32,718 nucleotides of DNA from Aldersonia kunmingensis. Its GTDB lineage: Bacteria; Actinomycetota; Actinomycetes; Mycobacteriales; Mycobacteriaceae. The position numbers were made by a program, and so were the translations under genes. The stretch lies in contig NZ_LRRB01000084.1 of the NCBI RefSeq assembly GCF_001646865.1, positions 1 to 32,718 on the forward strand. The letters run 5' to 3'. The notes under the pieces are model-generated. The model was not told the origin of the DNA. It searched no databases and was given only the letters and a program-made list of their open reading frames with translations. This document shows positions 1 through 7,505 of the stretch, piece after piece (positions within the stretch are counted from its first letter, which is position 1; each line of letters begins with the position of its first letter).

Positions 1-179
1 CCGCGATCCGCTCCGACCCGGCCAGCAAAGCCTTCTACGCCCGAAAACGCGCCGAAGGCAAACGACATCACCAAGCCCTCATTGCATTGGCGAGACGCCG
101 CATCAACGTCCTGCACGCACTGCTGCGCACTCGCCAGCCCTACCGGGCCGACTACCGAGCATCCGTTACTGCCGCTTGA
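1..179 (+). mobile_element. IS110-family transposase, C-terminal fragment (cut by window start)
   Basis: Reading frame 3 is open from the window edge to a TGA at 177-179 and encodes about 58 residues. It contains the run ARKRAEGKRHHQALIALARR, typical of the transposase IS116/IS110/IS902 C-terminal domain (RKRAEGK followed by an ALARRR helix). IS110 enzymes carry an N-terminal DEDD catalytic domain and a C-terminal domain with a conserved serine; both lie outside the window, so activity cannot be judged. IS110 elements usually lack terminal inverted repeats, and none is visible after the stop. The fragment ends 8 bases before the stop codon of the opposing ABC ATPase gene, so the element's right end must lie close to 180-187. 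The family call is from sequence recognition only. Confidence 0.75.
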
Positions 180-187
180 CAAAAACA

Positions 188-1216
188 TTAGGCAGCCACC
201 TCCGCACCCTGCTCGGCCGCATCGCCGGCGCGGTAGGCCCGGCCGGCGTAGTGCAGGTAGACGTCATCGAGCGAGGGGCGTGACACCGATACCGCGCCGA
301 ACGCGATCCCGGCTTGGTCGAACGCTGAGATGACCTGCCCGATGATTGGGGGTGGATCGTCCGCGCGGGCGATCAACTTGCCCGAGGTTCCGTGCGCGTC
401 GATGACGATATGTCGAAGTGCACCAAGCGATTCGGCGATCCAACGAACCCGGTTCACGTCCGGCGACACCAGTTCGACAGTGAGGGTGTCGCCGTCGAGG
501 CGTGACTTGAGCTCGTCGGGTGTGCCCTCCACAATGGCTCGCCCGTGATCCACGATCACCAGCCGGTCGGCGAGTTCGTCGGCCTCGTCGAGGTAGTGCG
601 TGGTGAGCACGACCGTGATCGAGCGTTCCGCGGCGAGGCGCCGGATCTCGGCCCACATCTGGGCGCGCGATTCGGGGTCGAGGCCGGTCGTCGGCTCATC
701 GAGGAACAGTACCGACGGCGAATGCACCAGTGCTATGGCGACATCGAGCTTGCGTCGCATACCGCCGGAGAGTGCGGTGATCTTGCGCTCGGCGGCGTCG
801 GCGAGATCGAACTGCGCGAGCAGTGCATCTGCGCGACGGCCGGCGTCGATGCGGCCGATGCCGCGCAGGCGGGCAGAGAGCACGAGGTTCTCTCGCGGGG
901 TCTGGCGCGGATCGGCGCCGGTGCCCTGCGAGACGTAGCCGATCCGCCGGCGCACCTGGTCGGCGTGGGTTCGCACGTCGAATCCGGCGACCCTTGCCGT
1001 GCCCGAGGTGGCGCTGGCCAGCGTTGTGCAGATCTTCGTGGTGGTGGATTTCCCGGCACCGTTGGGGCCGAGCAGCCCGTACACCGTGCCTTCCGGAATC
1101 GTGAACGCGAGCCGGTCGAGCGCGACGACCGGGCTGCGCTTGCGGCCTACCGAGTAGGTCTTGGTCAGGTCGACGACCTCCACCGCGGCGGGGGAGGACG
1201 AATCGATGGACGTCAT
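188..1216 (-). CDS. ABC transporter ATP-binding protein (DrrA-type)
   Basis: The product has 342 residues and is the cytoplasmic ATPase of an ABC-2 type exporter, the kind used for daunorubicin-like drug or lipid efflux. Visible motifs are Walker A GPNGAGKS (residues 50-57), the signature LSGGMRRKLDVA, Walker B VLFLDEPTTGLD and the switch histidine in LTTHYLDEAD. A DrrA-like C-terminal regulatory domain follows and ends in DDVYLHYAGR. The reading frame is open further upstream, but ATG 1216 is chosen because GAAGGA lies 6 bases before it and the family begins there. The gene follows the PadR regulator by 160 bases on the same strand. DrrA proteins work with an ABC-2 permease normally encoded directly downstream. 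Here the downstream side is the end of an IS110 element, so the permease is displaced or lost. Substrate unknown. Confidence 0.9.
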   Translation of the reverse strand: MTSIDSSSPAAVEVVDLTKTYSVGRKRSPVVALDRLAFTIPEGTVYGLLGPNGAGKSTTTKICTTLASATSGTARVAGFDVRTHADQVRRRIGYVSQGTGADPRQTPRENLVLSARLRGIGRIDAGRRADALLAQFDLADAAERKITALSGGMRRKLDVAIALVHSPSVLFLDEPTTGLDPESRAQMWAEIRRLAAERSITVVLTTHYLDEADELADRLVIVDHGRAIVEGTPDELKSRLDGDTLTVELVSPDVNRVRWIAESLGALRHIVIDAHGTSGKLIARADDPPPIIGQVISAFDQAGIAFGAVSVSRPSLDDVYLHYAGRAYRAGDAAEQGAEVAA

Positions 1217-1376
1217 TGCATGTCCTTCGGGTTGGCGGATCGAGCCGACCGAGACACGCAGGCGATACCCTGAGTTTGCAGACGAAGCGTATCGGCGCTC
1301 CGCGCGTCGGTCGGTTCGGATCCGGTGATGGCTCGGGTGTTGGCGCACCCGGGCCATTGCTGAATGTGGACCTGTG

Positions 1377-2063
1377 TCACTGTCCTCGCTGGGTCGGCAC
1401 CCCCATTCCGTCGGCGATGAACTCGAGTTCGGCATCGGATAGCCGGTGTGCGCCCGTCTCCGCGATTCGGTCGTGCAGCTTCTGCCACGTCGCAGTGCCC
1501 GCCAGGGACCCGGTTTCGATGCGCTGCGCGAGCTGCTCGGTGAATGCCAGCTCGGCCTGCGCCATCGCTGCCTCGTACCGGCTCTCGATGACAAACAGTT
1601 CCGGCAGCCAGGTTGTCACCTCGGCGAGCTGGTCGTTCAGTTCGGCGAGCCGCTTCCCGATGTGCTCGGCGCGGGCGTGCAGTAGTTCCGTTGCCTCGGT
1701 GGGGGATAGCACTGCGATGAACGACAACGCCGCCATGAACTGCGGATACTCCTTGACCGGCGTACCGACCAGGTCACGCATCCACTCCCGGGCCTCCTGG
1801 GCCCCCGCCTCGGTCAGGTCGTACACGGTGCGGGCCGGCCGGTTGCCCTCTTGTTCTGTGCCGGTGGCCTCGATCAACTCCTGACGGACCAGCGATTCCA
1901 CCACCGAATACAGCGACCCGAAGTTGAGCCGGACGGAATCCTGCTTCCCGCGTTCCCGCAGCGTCTGCGACATCTGATACGGGTGCATCGGCCGCTCATA
2001 CAGAAGTACGAGAACGGCGAGCGCGAGTGGATTGGAACGCGCGGTCCGCGAGCGACCGGCCAT
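1377..2063 (-). CDS. PadR-family transcriptional regulator
   Basis: The product has 228 residues. The N-terminal 90 residues form a PadR winged helix (ALAVLVLLYERPMHPYQM, then LNFGSLYSVVESLVRQELIE and a wing with RTVYDLTEAG). The C-terminal half is the helical dimerisation and ligand domain (Vir-type). ATG 2063 has GGAGGG just upstream (complement of 2066-2071). PadR proteins commonly repress a neighbouring drug exporter and their own gene until a toxic ligand binds. The ABC ATPase lies downstream on the same strand, and a clear inverted repeat lies upstream at 2073-2108, which fits autoregulation. The ligand is unknown. The long C-terminal part (over 100 residues) places it in the larger PadR subclass. 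Confidence 0.9.
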   Translation of the reverse strand: MAGRSRTARSNPLALAVLVLLYERPMHPYQMSQTLRERGKQDSVRLNFGSLYSVVESLVRQELIEATGTEQEGNRPARTVYDLTEAGAQEAREWMRDLVGTPVKEYPQFMAALSFIAVLSPTEATELLHARAEHIGKRLAELNDQLAEVTTWLPELFVIESRYEAAMAQAELAFTEQLAQRIETGSLAGTATWQKLHDRIAETGAHRLSDAELEFIADGMGVPTQRGQ

Positions 2064-2072
2064 GAACCCTCC

Positions 2073-2108
2073 TAATACTCGACTCAGAGTACTCGATACC
2101 GAGTATTA
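2073..2108. promoter_or_regulatory. Probable PadR operator
   Basis: Perfect 9-bp inverted repeat TAATACTCG (2073-2081) / CGAGTATTA (2100-2108) with an 18-bp centre that contains the small palindrome GAGTACTC (2087-2094). It lies between the PadR start (2063, minus) and the FMN reductase start (2134, plus), so it could control both. ACTC half-sites recur inside it. Assignment to PadR is inferred from position and symmetry. Confidence 0.65.
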
Positions 2109-2133
2109 GTGCCATGGGTGATCGGCTACCTTC

Positions 2134-2709
2134 GTGAACGTGCCGGAATCGCAAGAACCACTGCGGTTGGAAGTGATCGTCGGAAGCGTCCGCGAGGGCC
2201 GGTTCGCGCCGGTCGTCGCGAACTGGTTCGTACGCCGGGCGCAGGAGGACGGGCGCTTCGATGTCCGGGTGCTCGACTTGGTCGATGCGAGGTTGCCCGA
2301 CGATCTCAGCGAGAACGCGCAGACCACAGCATTCCGGGAGCGGCTTGCCGCAGCCGACGCCTTTGCGGTGGTCAGCTCCGAGTACAACCATGGCTACTCG
2401 GGAGCGCTGAAAACCGCGATCGACAGCGCGAAGTACGAATGGCGCGCGAAACCGATCGGCTTCGTCTCCTATGGCGGGCTATCGGGCGGGTTGCGCGCTA
2501 CAGAGCAGTTGCGCCAGGTCGTCGCCGAGGTGCACATGGTCGCGGTGCGCGAGCAGGTCAGCTTCCACCGCGCCCGCAAGCGCTTCGACGAGGACGGCGA
2601 GACGAGCGACGGCGCGGCGATCGACGCTTCTGCGCGGATGCTCGGGCAGCTCGCGTGGTGGGGCCACGTGCTGCGCGATGCCCGGGCCACCAACCCCTAT
2701 CCGGGGTAG
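2134..2709 (+). CDS. NAD(P)H-dependent FMN reductase family protein
   Basis: The product has 191 residues and a flavodoxin-like fold. The phosphate-binding loop is GSVREGRFAP (about residues 17-26), and the family motif SSEYNHGYSGALK follows near residues 80-95. These are the FMN-contacting loops of NADPH-dependent FMN reductases and azoreductase-like quinone reductases. GTG 2134 is used; a second in-frame GTG lies at 2140, and no strong ribosome site separates them. The gene is transcribed away from padR with the operator between them, so it may be part of the same drug or electrophile response. Its 3' end overlaps the convergent eccE stop by 13 bases (2697-2709). Exact substrate unknown. 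Confidence 0.85.
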   Translation: MNVPESQEPLRLEVIVGSVREGRFAPVVANWFVRRAQEDGRFDVRVLDLVDARLPDDLSENAQTTAFRERLAAADAFAVVSSEYNHGYSGALKTAIDSAKYEWRAKPIGFVSYGGLSGGLRATEQLRQVVAEVHMVAVREQVSFHRARKRFDEDGETSDGAAIDASARMLGQLAWWGHVLRDARATNPYPG

Positions 2710-4403
2710 GACCCCGCGTAGGCGGGCGGTCGCGGCGTGCGCGGTCGGCCGATGAACGCTGTCTCGCGCGGAATCGAGACGAGGCTGAGTTCGATTCCCT
2801 TGCTGCCGCTTTCGAGTAGGACCCGGCTCCCGGCCGCGCCGGGCTGATGCAGCGAGACGTCGGCGCGACGCGCCGGCCACAGCGACGGATCCGAGGTCAG
2901 GTACATCGTGGTGACGCCCGCGCGCGGGGGTGGGGCGACCACGCCGTCGATCAGGGTCGCGTTGAAACCTGCATCGGAGTACTGGGATTCGGTGACGACG
3001 AGAAACTTGTCGGGGCTCCCGACCGCGTGGAACATGGCCTCCCAATCGTGCGGCCGATCGGTGCGAACGAGCACGCGGGAACCGATCGCAAGCGCGCGGA
3101 ACACGACCTGCTGCGCTAGGTACAACTCGCCGGCGAGGTACACCGTCGAGACGCCGGTGCCGACCAATCGCGTCGCGATGCCGTTGCCCTGCCCATCGGA
3201 GCCGATCAGCTGACCGCAGCCGGCCGTCGGGAGTCGCAGGTCGTCGAGATCGTCGAGGCTCAGTTCGGTTCGCGGAATCAGATCCTCGAGGTCGGCAACC
3301 GCGAGCGGCAGATGCGCGAGGACCGCATCGCGGTGCCGGCCGCTCATCGTGACCGTGCCAGTGATCCCCGCAGCCTCCGGCAGTTCCCTCGACGTCAATC
3401 GCCATGCCGCACCGACCGATACGGACTCCGGCGTGGTACCCGGGCGCAGCCGAACCACGGTGGTGGTCGCGCGCGAGGGCGCCACCCAGAGCCGCGCCAG
3501 CGTCTCAGCGTTCAGGGCCTTGGGTGCGATAGCCGAGCCGATGTTCACGGTCTCGCCGAGTTGGGCGAAACGCCAGGTCTGCATGAGGCGTCGCGGATCG
3601 GCGCCACCGGTGATCTGCAGCACCGCGTCCCGGATTTCCGGCGCGGTGAGAACTCGTGAGCGGCAACCAACTTCGTCGAGTGCTCGCACGATGCGCCGGG
3701 TTGCGATGGTGGTCGAGCGGCCTGCCCCGTCGGACCCGCCACCGCGTCGCTCAACCGCATCGGGACACGCGAGCGCATCGAAACAGATTGCCAGCCAGAC
3801 AGTTCGGACCGCGGTCGCCGGCAGCGGCCCGATCAGCCCCTCGTAGACAGCGCCCGCAGGCGTGCCCGACCGACTCCGGTAGCCGTGGCTCACGATGTCG
3901 ATTCCGGCGAGTTCGATGTCGTGCTGGCACAGGTTGCGGGCGAGGTCCGCGAGTGGGAGCAGGTGGGTGGCGTCGAAATCCGCCCGCGAGATCGAGGTGA
4001 GCCCGCCGACAGGCGCGAGCACCTCGACGACGGCGACCACTCGGCTGCCGTCCCAGTACAGACCGAGCGAACGGCCATCGGGTGAACGGAAATCCACGGT
4101 CTGGCCAAGCGGATACTCGCCGGCGTCGCGGTAGCGCCGAACGATGCGCAGCCAGCCGAACGGGGAGTGCCTCGCCACCGGGATGAGCAGTGCGAGCGCG
4201 ACAACCGCTGTGGCCGCAACCGCGATAGGCACATCCACGCCGCACGCTACGGCAGCGATGCCCAGCATGACGGCGAGCACCTGTGCGGCGAGTACGTCGG
4301 TTCCGGTGATTCGATCCCACAGTGAGCGCGGCCGATTCCATCGGCGTGAGCGCGGCCGATTCCATCGGCGTGGGCGTGGCTGATCCACACGGCGATCCCG
4401 CAT
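2697..4403 (-). CDS. eccE: ESX-4 type VII secretion protein EccE
   Basis: The product has 568 residues. A short, strongly basic cytoplasmic N-terminus is followed by two adjacent membrane segments (about residues 37-54 and 58-77), then a large domain with the EccE pattern of a membrane hairpin followed by soluble sequence. In ESX systems EccE sits at the periphery of the EccB-C-D-E membrane complex. ATG 4403 is supported by GGGGGGAAG 6 bases upstream. Residues about 12-27 are encoded by a tandem 24-bp DNA repeat (RRWNRPRS twice). M. tuberculosis ESX-4 lacks EccE, whereas the fuller ESX-4 loci of M. abscessus and Nocardia keep it (recalled). The gene diverges from eccB with 119 bases between starts, and it converges on the FMN reductase gene with a 13-base overlap. 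Confidence 0.88.
   Translation of the reverse strand: MRDRRVDQPRPRRWNRPRSRRWNRPRSLWDRITGTDVLAAQVLAVMLGIAAVACGVDVPIAVAATAVVALALLIPVARHSPFGWLRIVRRYRDAGEYPLGQTVDFRSPDGRSLGLYWDGSRVVAVVEVLAPVGGLTSISRADFDATHLLPLADLARNLCQHDIELAGIDIVSHGYRSRSGTPAGAVYEGLIGPLPATAVRTVWLAICFDALACPDAVERRGGGSDGAGRSTTIATRRIVRALDEVGCRSRVLTAPEIRDAVLQITGGADPRRLMQTWRFAQLGETVNIGSAIAPKALNAETLARLWVAPSRATTTVVRLRPGTTPESVSVGAAWRLTSRELPEAAGITGTVTMSGRHRDAVLAHLPLAVADLEDLIPRTELSLDDLDDLRLPTAGCGQLIGSDGQGNGIATRLVGTGVSTVYLAGELYLAQQVVFRALAIGSRVLVRTDRPHDWEAMFHAVGSPDKFLVVTESQYSDAGFNATLIDGVVAPPPRAGVTTMYLTSDPSLWPARRADVSLHQPGAAGSRVLLESGSKGIELSLVSIPRETAFIGRPRTPRPPAYAGSYPG
4322..4393. repeat. 24-bp tandem repeat inside eccE 5' end
   Basis: Two perfect 24-bp units (4322-4345 and 4346-4369, each starting GTGAGCGCGGCCGATTCC) are followed by a diverged third unit (4370-4393). 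Read on the minus strand they encode repeated RRWNRPRS blocks just before the first EccE membrane helix. A multiple of three keeps the frame, so unit gain or loss would change the basic, Trp-containing tail without breaking the gene. Confidence 0.9.
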
Positions 4404-4456
4404 TCGAACTTCCCCCCGATCGGTTGGCCGGCCGCCGCTTCCGGCGAAACGGCCCG

Positions 4457-4486
4457 TTCAACCGTAATGCGCGGACACTGTACGCT
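4457..4486 (+). promoter_or_regulatory. Candidate housekeeping promoter for eccB
   Basis: TTCAAC (4457-4462) and TACGCT (4481-4486) are 18 bases apart, about 35 bases before the eccB start. TACGCT fits the actinobacterial -10 pattern TANNNT, but the -35 is only a partial match. The 119-base region between eccE and eccB must hold promoters for both genes; no convincing minus-strand pair was found. Confidence 0.3.
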
Positions 4487-4522
4487 CGTTTGCCGAGTGC
4501 GTGCTGACCCGGGGGAGGAACA

Positions 4523-6016
4523 ATGCCAGCACAGCCGACTTCGCGATGGCAAGTCAGTGGATACCGATTTCTTGTGCGCCGGATGGAGCATGCGCTGGTT
4601 CGTCGCGACGTCCGGATGCTGCACGATCCGATGCGCGCACAGTCGCGGGCATTGACCGTCGGCGTCATCCTGGCCTGTCTCGGGCTCGCCGCGTGTGGCG
4701 TCCTCGCGCTGCTGAAGCCGCAGGATCGCATCGGAGACAACAAGATTCTCGTTGGCAAGGATTCCGGCGCGATGTTCGTCGTGCTAGGCGACACCGTCCA
4801 TCCGGTGATGAACCTCGCCTCGGCACGGCTCGCGGTTGGCGAGGCCGCAAAGCCGTCCATGGTCAAGGACTCGGCCATCGCGGCCCGTCCGCGTGGTCCG
4901 CTCGTCGGCATCCCGGGCGCACCATCCGCACTTCCGTTCGATGCCAAGGGAACCGGGCGGACCTGGACCGTGTGCGACACGGTCTCGACGGACGGTGGTT
5001 CCACCGCCAGCAACTCCGTTGTGATCGGCAGCCTGGACAGCAGCGGTGAACGCGCAGCGCCGCTGCAGACCGGCGAGGCGCTGCTCCTGGAGTCGGGCGC
5101 CGAGACGTTCCTGGTTTTCGAGGGCCGCCGCGCCGAGATCGATCTCGATGACCGCGCGGTGACCGCCGCACTTGGACTCGAAGGTGTGGATCCCCGCCCG
5201 GCAAGCGCAGGTCTGCTCAATGCCATTCCCGAAGTTCCAGCCATCGCCGTGCCGCGGATCCAGGGCACGGGAAGTATTCCCTCGTATCCGGTTTCGAACC
5301 TGCGTGTCGGATCCGTCGTGCAGATCTCGCGCGGGGGTACGGTCTCCCACTTCGTTGTGCTGCGCGATGGCCTGCAGCTGATCAGTGCTGCGACCGGCGA
5401 CATCATTCGGGCGGCCGACTCGCAGGGCACGACCGAAGTAACCAAGCTGGCACCCGACGTGCTCAACAAGGTGCCGATCGTCGATGAACTCGACGTGTCC
5501 GGATTCCCGCAAAGCGTTCCTACCGTGGTCAACCCGCGGGACAAGCCGGTCGGCTGCCTGTCGTGGTCGCCGATCACGGGTGAGTCCGACAACGTGGAAT
5601 CCGCGAGCGGCGTTGTGCACGCCGAGGTCTCGGTCCTCGCCGGGCGTGGGCTGCCGATCGCCGACAAGGCCAAGCTCGTCCAACTCGCCCAGGCCGACGG
5701 CTCGGGCACGAAGGCCGACCGGGCGTACTTCGCGCCGGGCTCCGGGGCGTATCTGCAGACCACGGGGATCACGCCGACGAGCGAGCGCAAGGACTCGCTG
5801 TTCTTCGTGTCCGACACCGGAGTTCGCTACGGCATCGCCAATGCCGAAGCAGCGAAGCTACTCGGTATGGAGGTTCGCCCGGAGCCTGCGCCATGGCAGA
5901 TCGTTGGCCTGCTGGCCCCCGGTCCGGCGCTTGGCCGCAGCGAGGCGATGGTGGCACACGACGGTGTGGAACCGGATTCCGCGCCTGCTGCGTTGACGTC
6001 GTCCTCGACGCGCTGA
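4523..6016 (+). CDS. eccB: ESX-4 type VII secretion protein EccB
   Basis: The product has 497 residues. The N-terminus MPAQPTSRWQVSGYRFLVRR is the conserved cytoplasmic EccB motif. One transmembrane helix follows at about residues 43-63, then a large periplasmic domain made of repeated modules (for example IGDNKILVGKDSGAMFVVLGD). EccB forms the periplasmic part of the ESX channel next to EccC. ATG 4523 is preceded by GGGGGAGGAA at a normal distance. The gene points away from eccE and converges on mycP with 79 bases between stops. Length matches ESX-4 EccB proteins (about 470-500 residues). No disruption is visible. Confidence 0.93.
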   Translation: MPAQPTSRWQVSGYRFLVRRMEHALVRRDVRMLHDPMRAQSRALTVGVILACLGLAACGVLALLKPQDRIGDNKILVGKDSGAMFVVLGDTVHPVMNLASARLAVGEAAKPSMVKDSAIAARPRGPLVGIPGAPSALPFDAKGTGRTWTVCDTVSTDGGSTASNSVVIGSLDSSGERAAPLQTGEALLLESGAETFLVFEGRRAEIDLDDRAVTAALGLEGVDPRPASAGLLNAIPEVPAIAVPRIQGTGSIPSYPVSNLRVGSVVQISRGGTVSHFVVLRDGLQLISAATGDIIRAADSQGTTEVTKLAPDVLNKVPIVDELDVSGFPQSVPTVVNPRDKPVGCLSWSPITGESDNVESASGVVHAEVSVLAGRGLPIADKAKLVQLAQADGSGTKADRAYFAPGSGAYLQTTGITPTSERKDSLFFVSDTGVRYGIANAEAAKLLGMEVRPEPAPWQIVGLLAPGPALGRSEAMVAHDGVEPDSAPAALTSSSTR

Positions 6017-6048
6017 GCCGCTTCGGCTGCGCCCACGAGTCGAGTCTG

Positions 6049-6083
6049 CTGCCGCCGTGGCGACGGATCAGATGCGGCGGCAG
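6049..6083. terminator. Possible bidirectional terminator between eccB and mycP
   Basis: CTGCCGCC (6049-6056) pairs with GGCGGCAG (6076-6083) across a 19-base loop in the convergent gap. A smaller hairpin AGCCG-CTT-CGGCT lies at 6016-6028, overlapping the eccB stop. Neither has a clear T-run, so this is a structural guess. Confidence 0.35.
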
Positions 6084-6095
6084 GCTGATTCGAAG

Positions 6096-7505
6096 CTAGG
6101 CGGCGTGGCGCCCGGTCGGTGTGGCCGGCTTTGCCGGCCGCATCCGGCGTCGCATCGGGAACGATGCCAACACGCCTACGACGAGAAGTGCGGTAACGAC
6201 GAGGGTGCCGATGAGTGCGGTGTTGCGCCCGCGGTGATCGGGCGGAAGAGGCTCGGGCGGAATCTGCATTGCCACCGACGCGGACCGGCTCGGCTGCTTC
6301 GACAGTTGTACGCCCGAAACATCGGCGGTCACGGCCGCGTACGGATCGATCACGCCGAAGCCCACGGATGGATTCCAGCCCTCGGCGGGTGCGTGCGCGG
6401 TCGCCTCGATGCGCGACATCACCTCGCGAGCGGTCAGTTCGGGGAACCGCGCTCTTACGAGCGCCGCTGTCCCCGCGACGAACGGCGCGGCGAAACTGGT
6501 GCCTGCGAACGACTCCGACCCGCCCTTGTCATCGACCTTCGCGTTGGTCAGCCCGGTGCTGCGCGGGTCGAGCGAGACGATGTTCTCGCCGGGCGCGGCC
6601 ACATCGACCCATGGCCCCGGCACGGTGAACTGTGACGGCGCGCCGTTCGCGTCGACAGAACCCACAGTGAGCACATAGTTGTCGTACCAGCCGGGGGAGA
6701 CGATCGTCGTTACGCGATCCCACGGGTTCGCACCCGGATTGAGCGGATCGGGTGCGGGATTGCCAGCCTGGCACCGATCGAGATTGCCCGCGGAGGCGAC
6801 CACCACGACATTCTTGCGAACCGAGGCGTATTCGACGGCGGCACCGAGCGACGCGTCGTTCATCGCCGTGCTCGAGCACGCCACCTCGGAGATGTTGATG
6901 ACGGACGCTCCCATGTCGGCCGCATGGCGGACCGCAGAGGCCAGGGTGCTCGTATTGCCGTACCCGTCGGCGACGTCCTCCGGTTGCTGCTGCTTGGACC
7001 GCCCGGCGACCTGCCAATGGCTGCTCGACTGGCGCAGGCTGATGATTCTGGCCTGCGGGGCGACGCCGGCGAAACCGCTGCTGCCGTCCTCGCTCGCGGC
7101 AATGATTCCCGCGACGACCGTGCCGTGCACGTCGCAATCGTCGGTGCCGTCCGTGTCGCTGATGTAGTCGCCACCACCGATCAGTCCGGGCAACCGCGGA
7201 TGGCGCGCGACGCCGGTATCAATGACGGCAACAGTCTGCCCGGCGCCCTTGCCGAATGCCCATGCCGAGGTGACGTCGAGATCGCGATGCCCTGCGGAAG
7301 CGGTCGAATCGGTGCGTGACGTGCCGAAGCAGATGGTCTTCTGTTCGGTGCGGTCCGGTGGCGCCGGCCGACCGTCGGCAGGCAGGCGGCCAGGATCCAC
7401 GATCGGTGGGCCCGCAGCCAGCGCGCCGGGCGCGCCGAGCGCGGAACACATCAGGACGATGGATGAGGCCGTGGCCAGGCGCGCTGCCCGGCGGGCGAGG
7501 TTCAC
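6096..7505 (-). CDS. mycP: Mycosin, subtilisin-like protease of ESX-4 (MycP)
   Basis: The product has 469 residues from GTG 7505 and is a membrane-anchored periplasmic serine protease needed for ESX complex stability. It has a signal peptide (basic NLARRAARL, a hydrophobic core, cleavage near residue 30 at ALA-AG). The catalytic triad is intact: Asp96 in VAVIDTG, His127 in DVHGT, Ser337 in GTSFAAP; Asn241 in SAGN fits the oxyanion hole. A single C-terminal transmembrane helix (TALIGTLVVTALLVVGVLAS) precedes a basic tail. GTG 7505 is preferred because it overlaps the eccD stop as GTGA, which implies translational coupling. An upstream in-frame GTG at 7544 would add 13 residues but has no ribosome site. 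Confidence 0.93.
   Translation of the reverse strand: MNLARRAARLATASSIVLMCSALGAPGALAAGPPIVDPGRLPADGRPAPPDRTEQKTICFGTSRTDSTASAGHRDLDVTSAWAFGKGAGQTVAVIDTGVARHPRLPGLIGGGDYISDTDGTDDCDVHGTVVAGIIAASEDGSSGFAGVAPQARIISLRQSSSHWQVAGRSKQQQPEDVADGYGNTSTLASAVRHAADMGASVINISEVACSSTAMNDASLGAAVEYASVRKNVVVVASAGNLDRCQAGNPAPDPLNPGANPWDRVTTIVSPGWYDNYVLTVGSVDANGAPSQFTVPGPWVDVAAPGENIVSLDPRSTGLTNAKVDDKGGSESFAGTSFAAPFVAGTAALVRARFPELTAREVMSRIEATAHAPAEGWNPSVGFGVIDPYAAVTADVSGVQLSKQPSRSASVAMQIPPEPLPPDHRGRNTALIGTLVVTALLVVGVLASFPMRRRMRPAKPATPTGRHAA

Noticed and set aside
3751-5817. A 688-codon minus-strand open frame across eccE and eccB
   Set aside because: It overlaps two clear ESX genes, has Ser/Arg/Thr-rich low-complexity composition and no ribosome site or recognisable fold.
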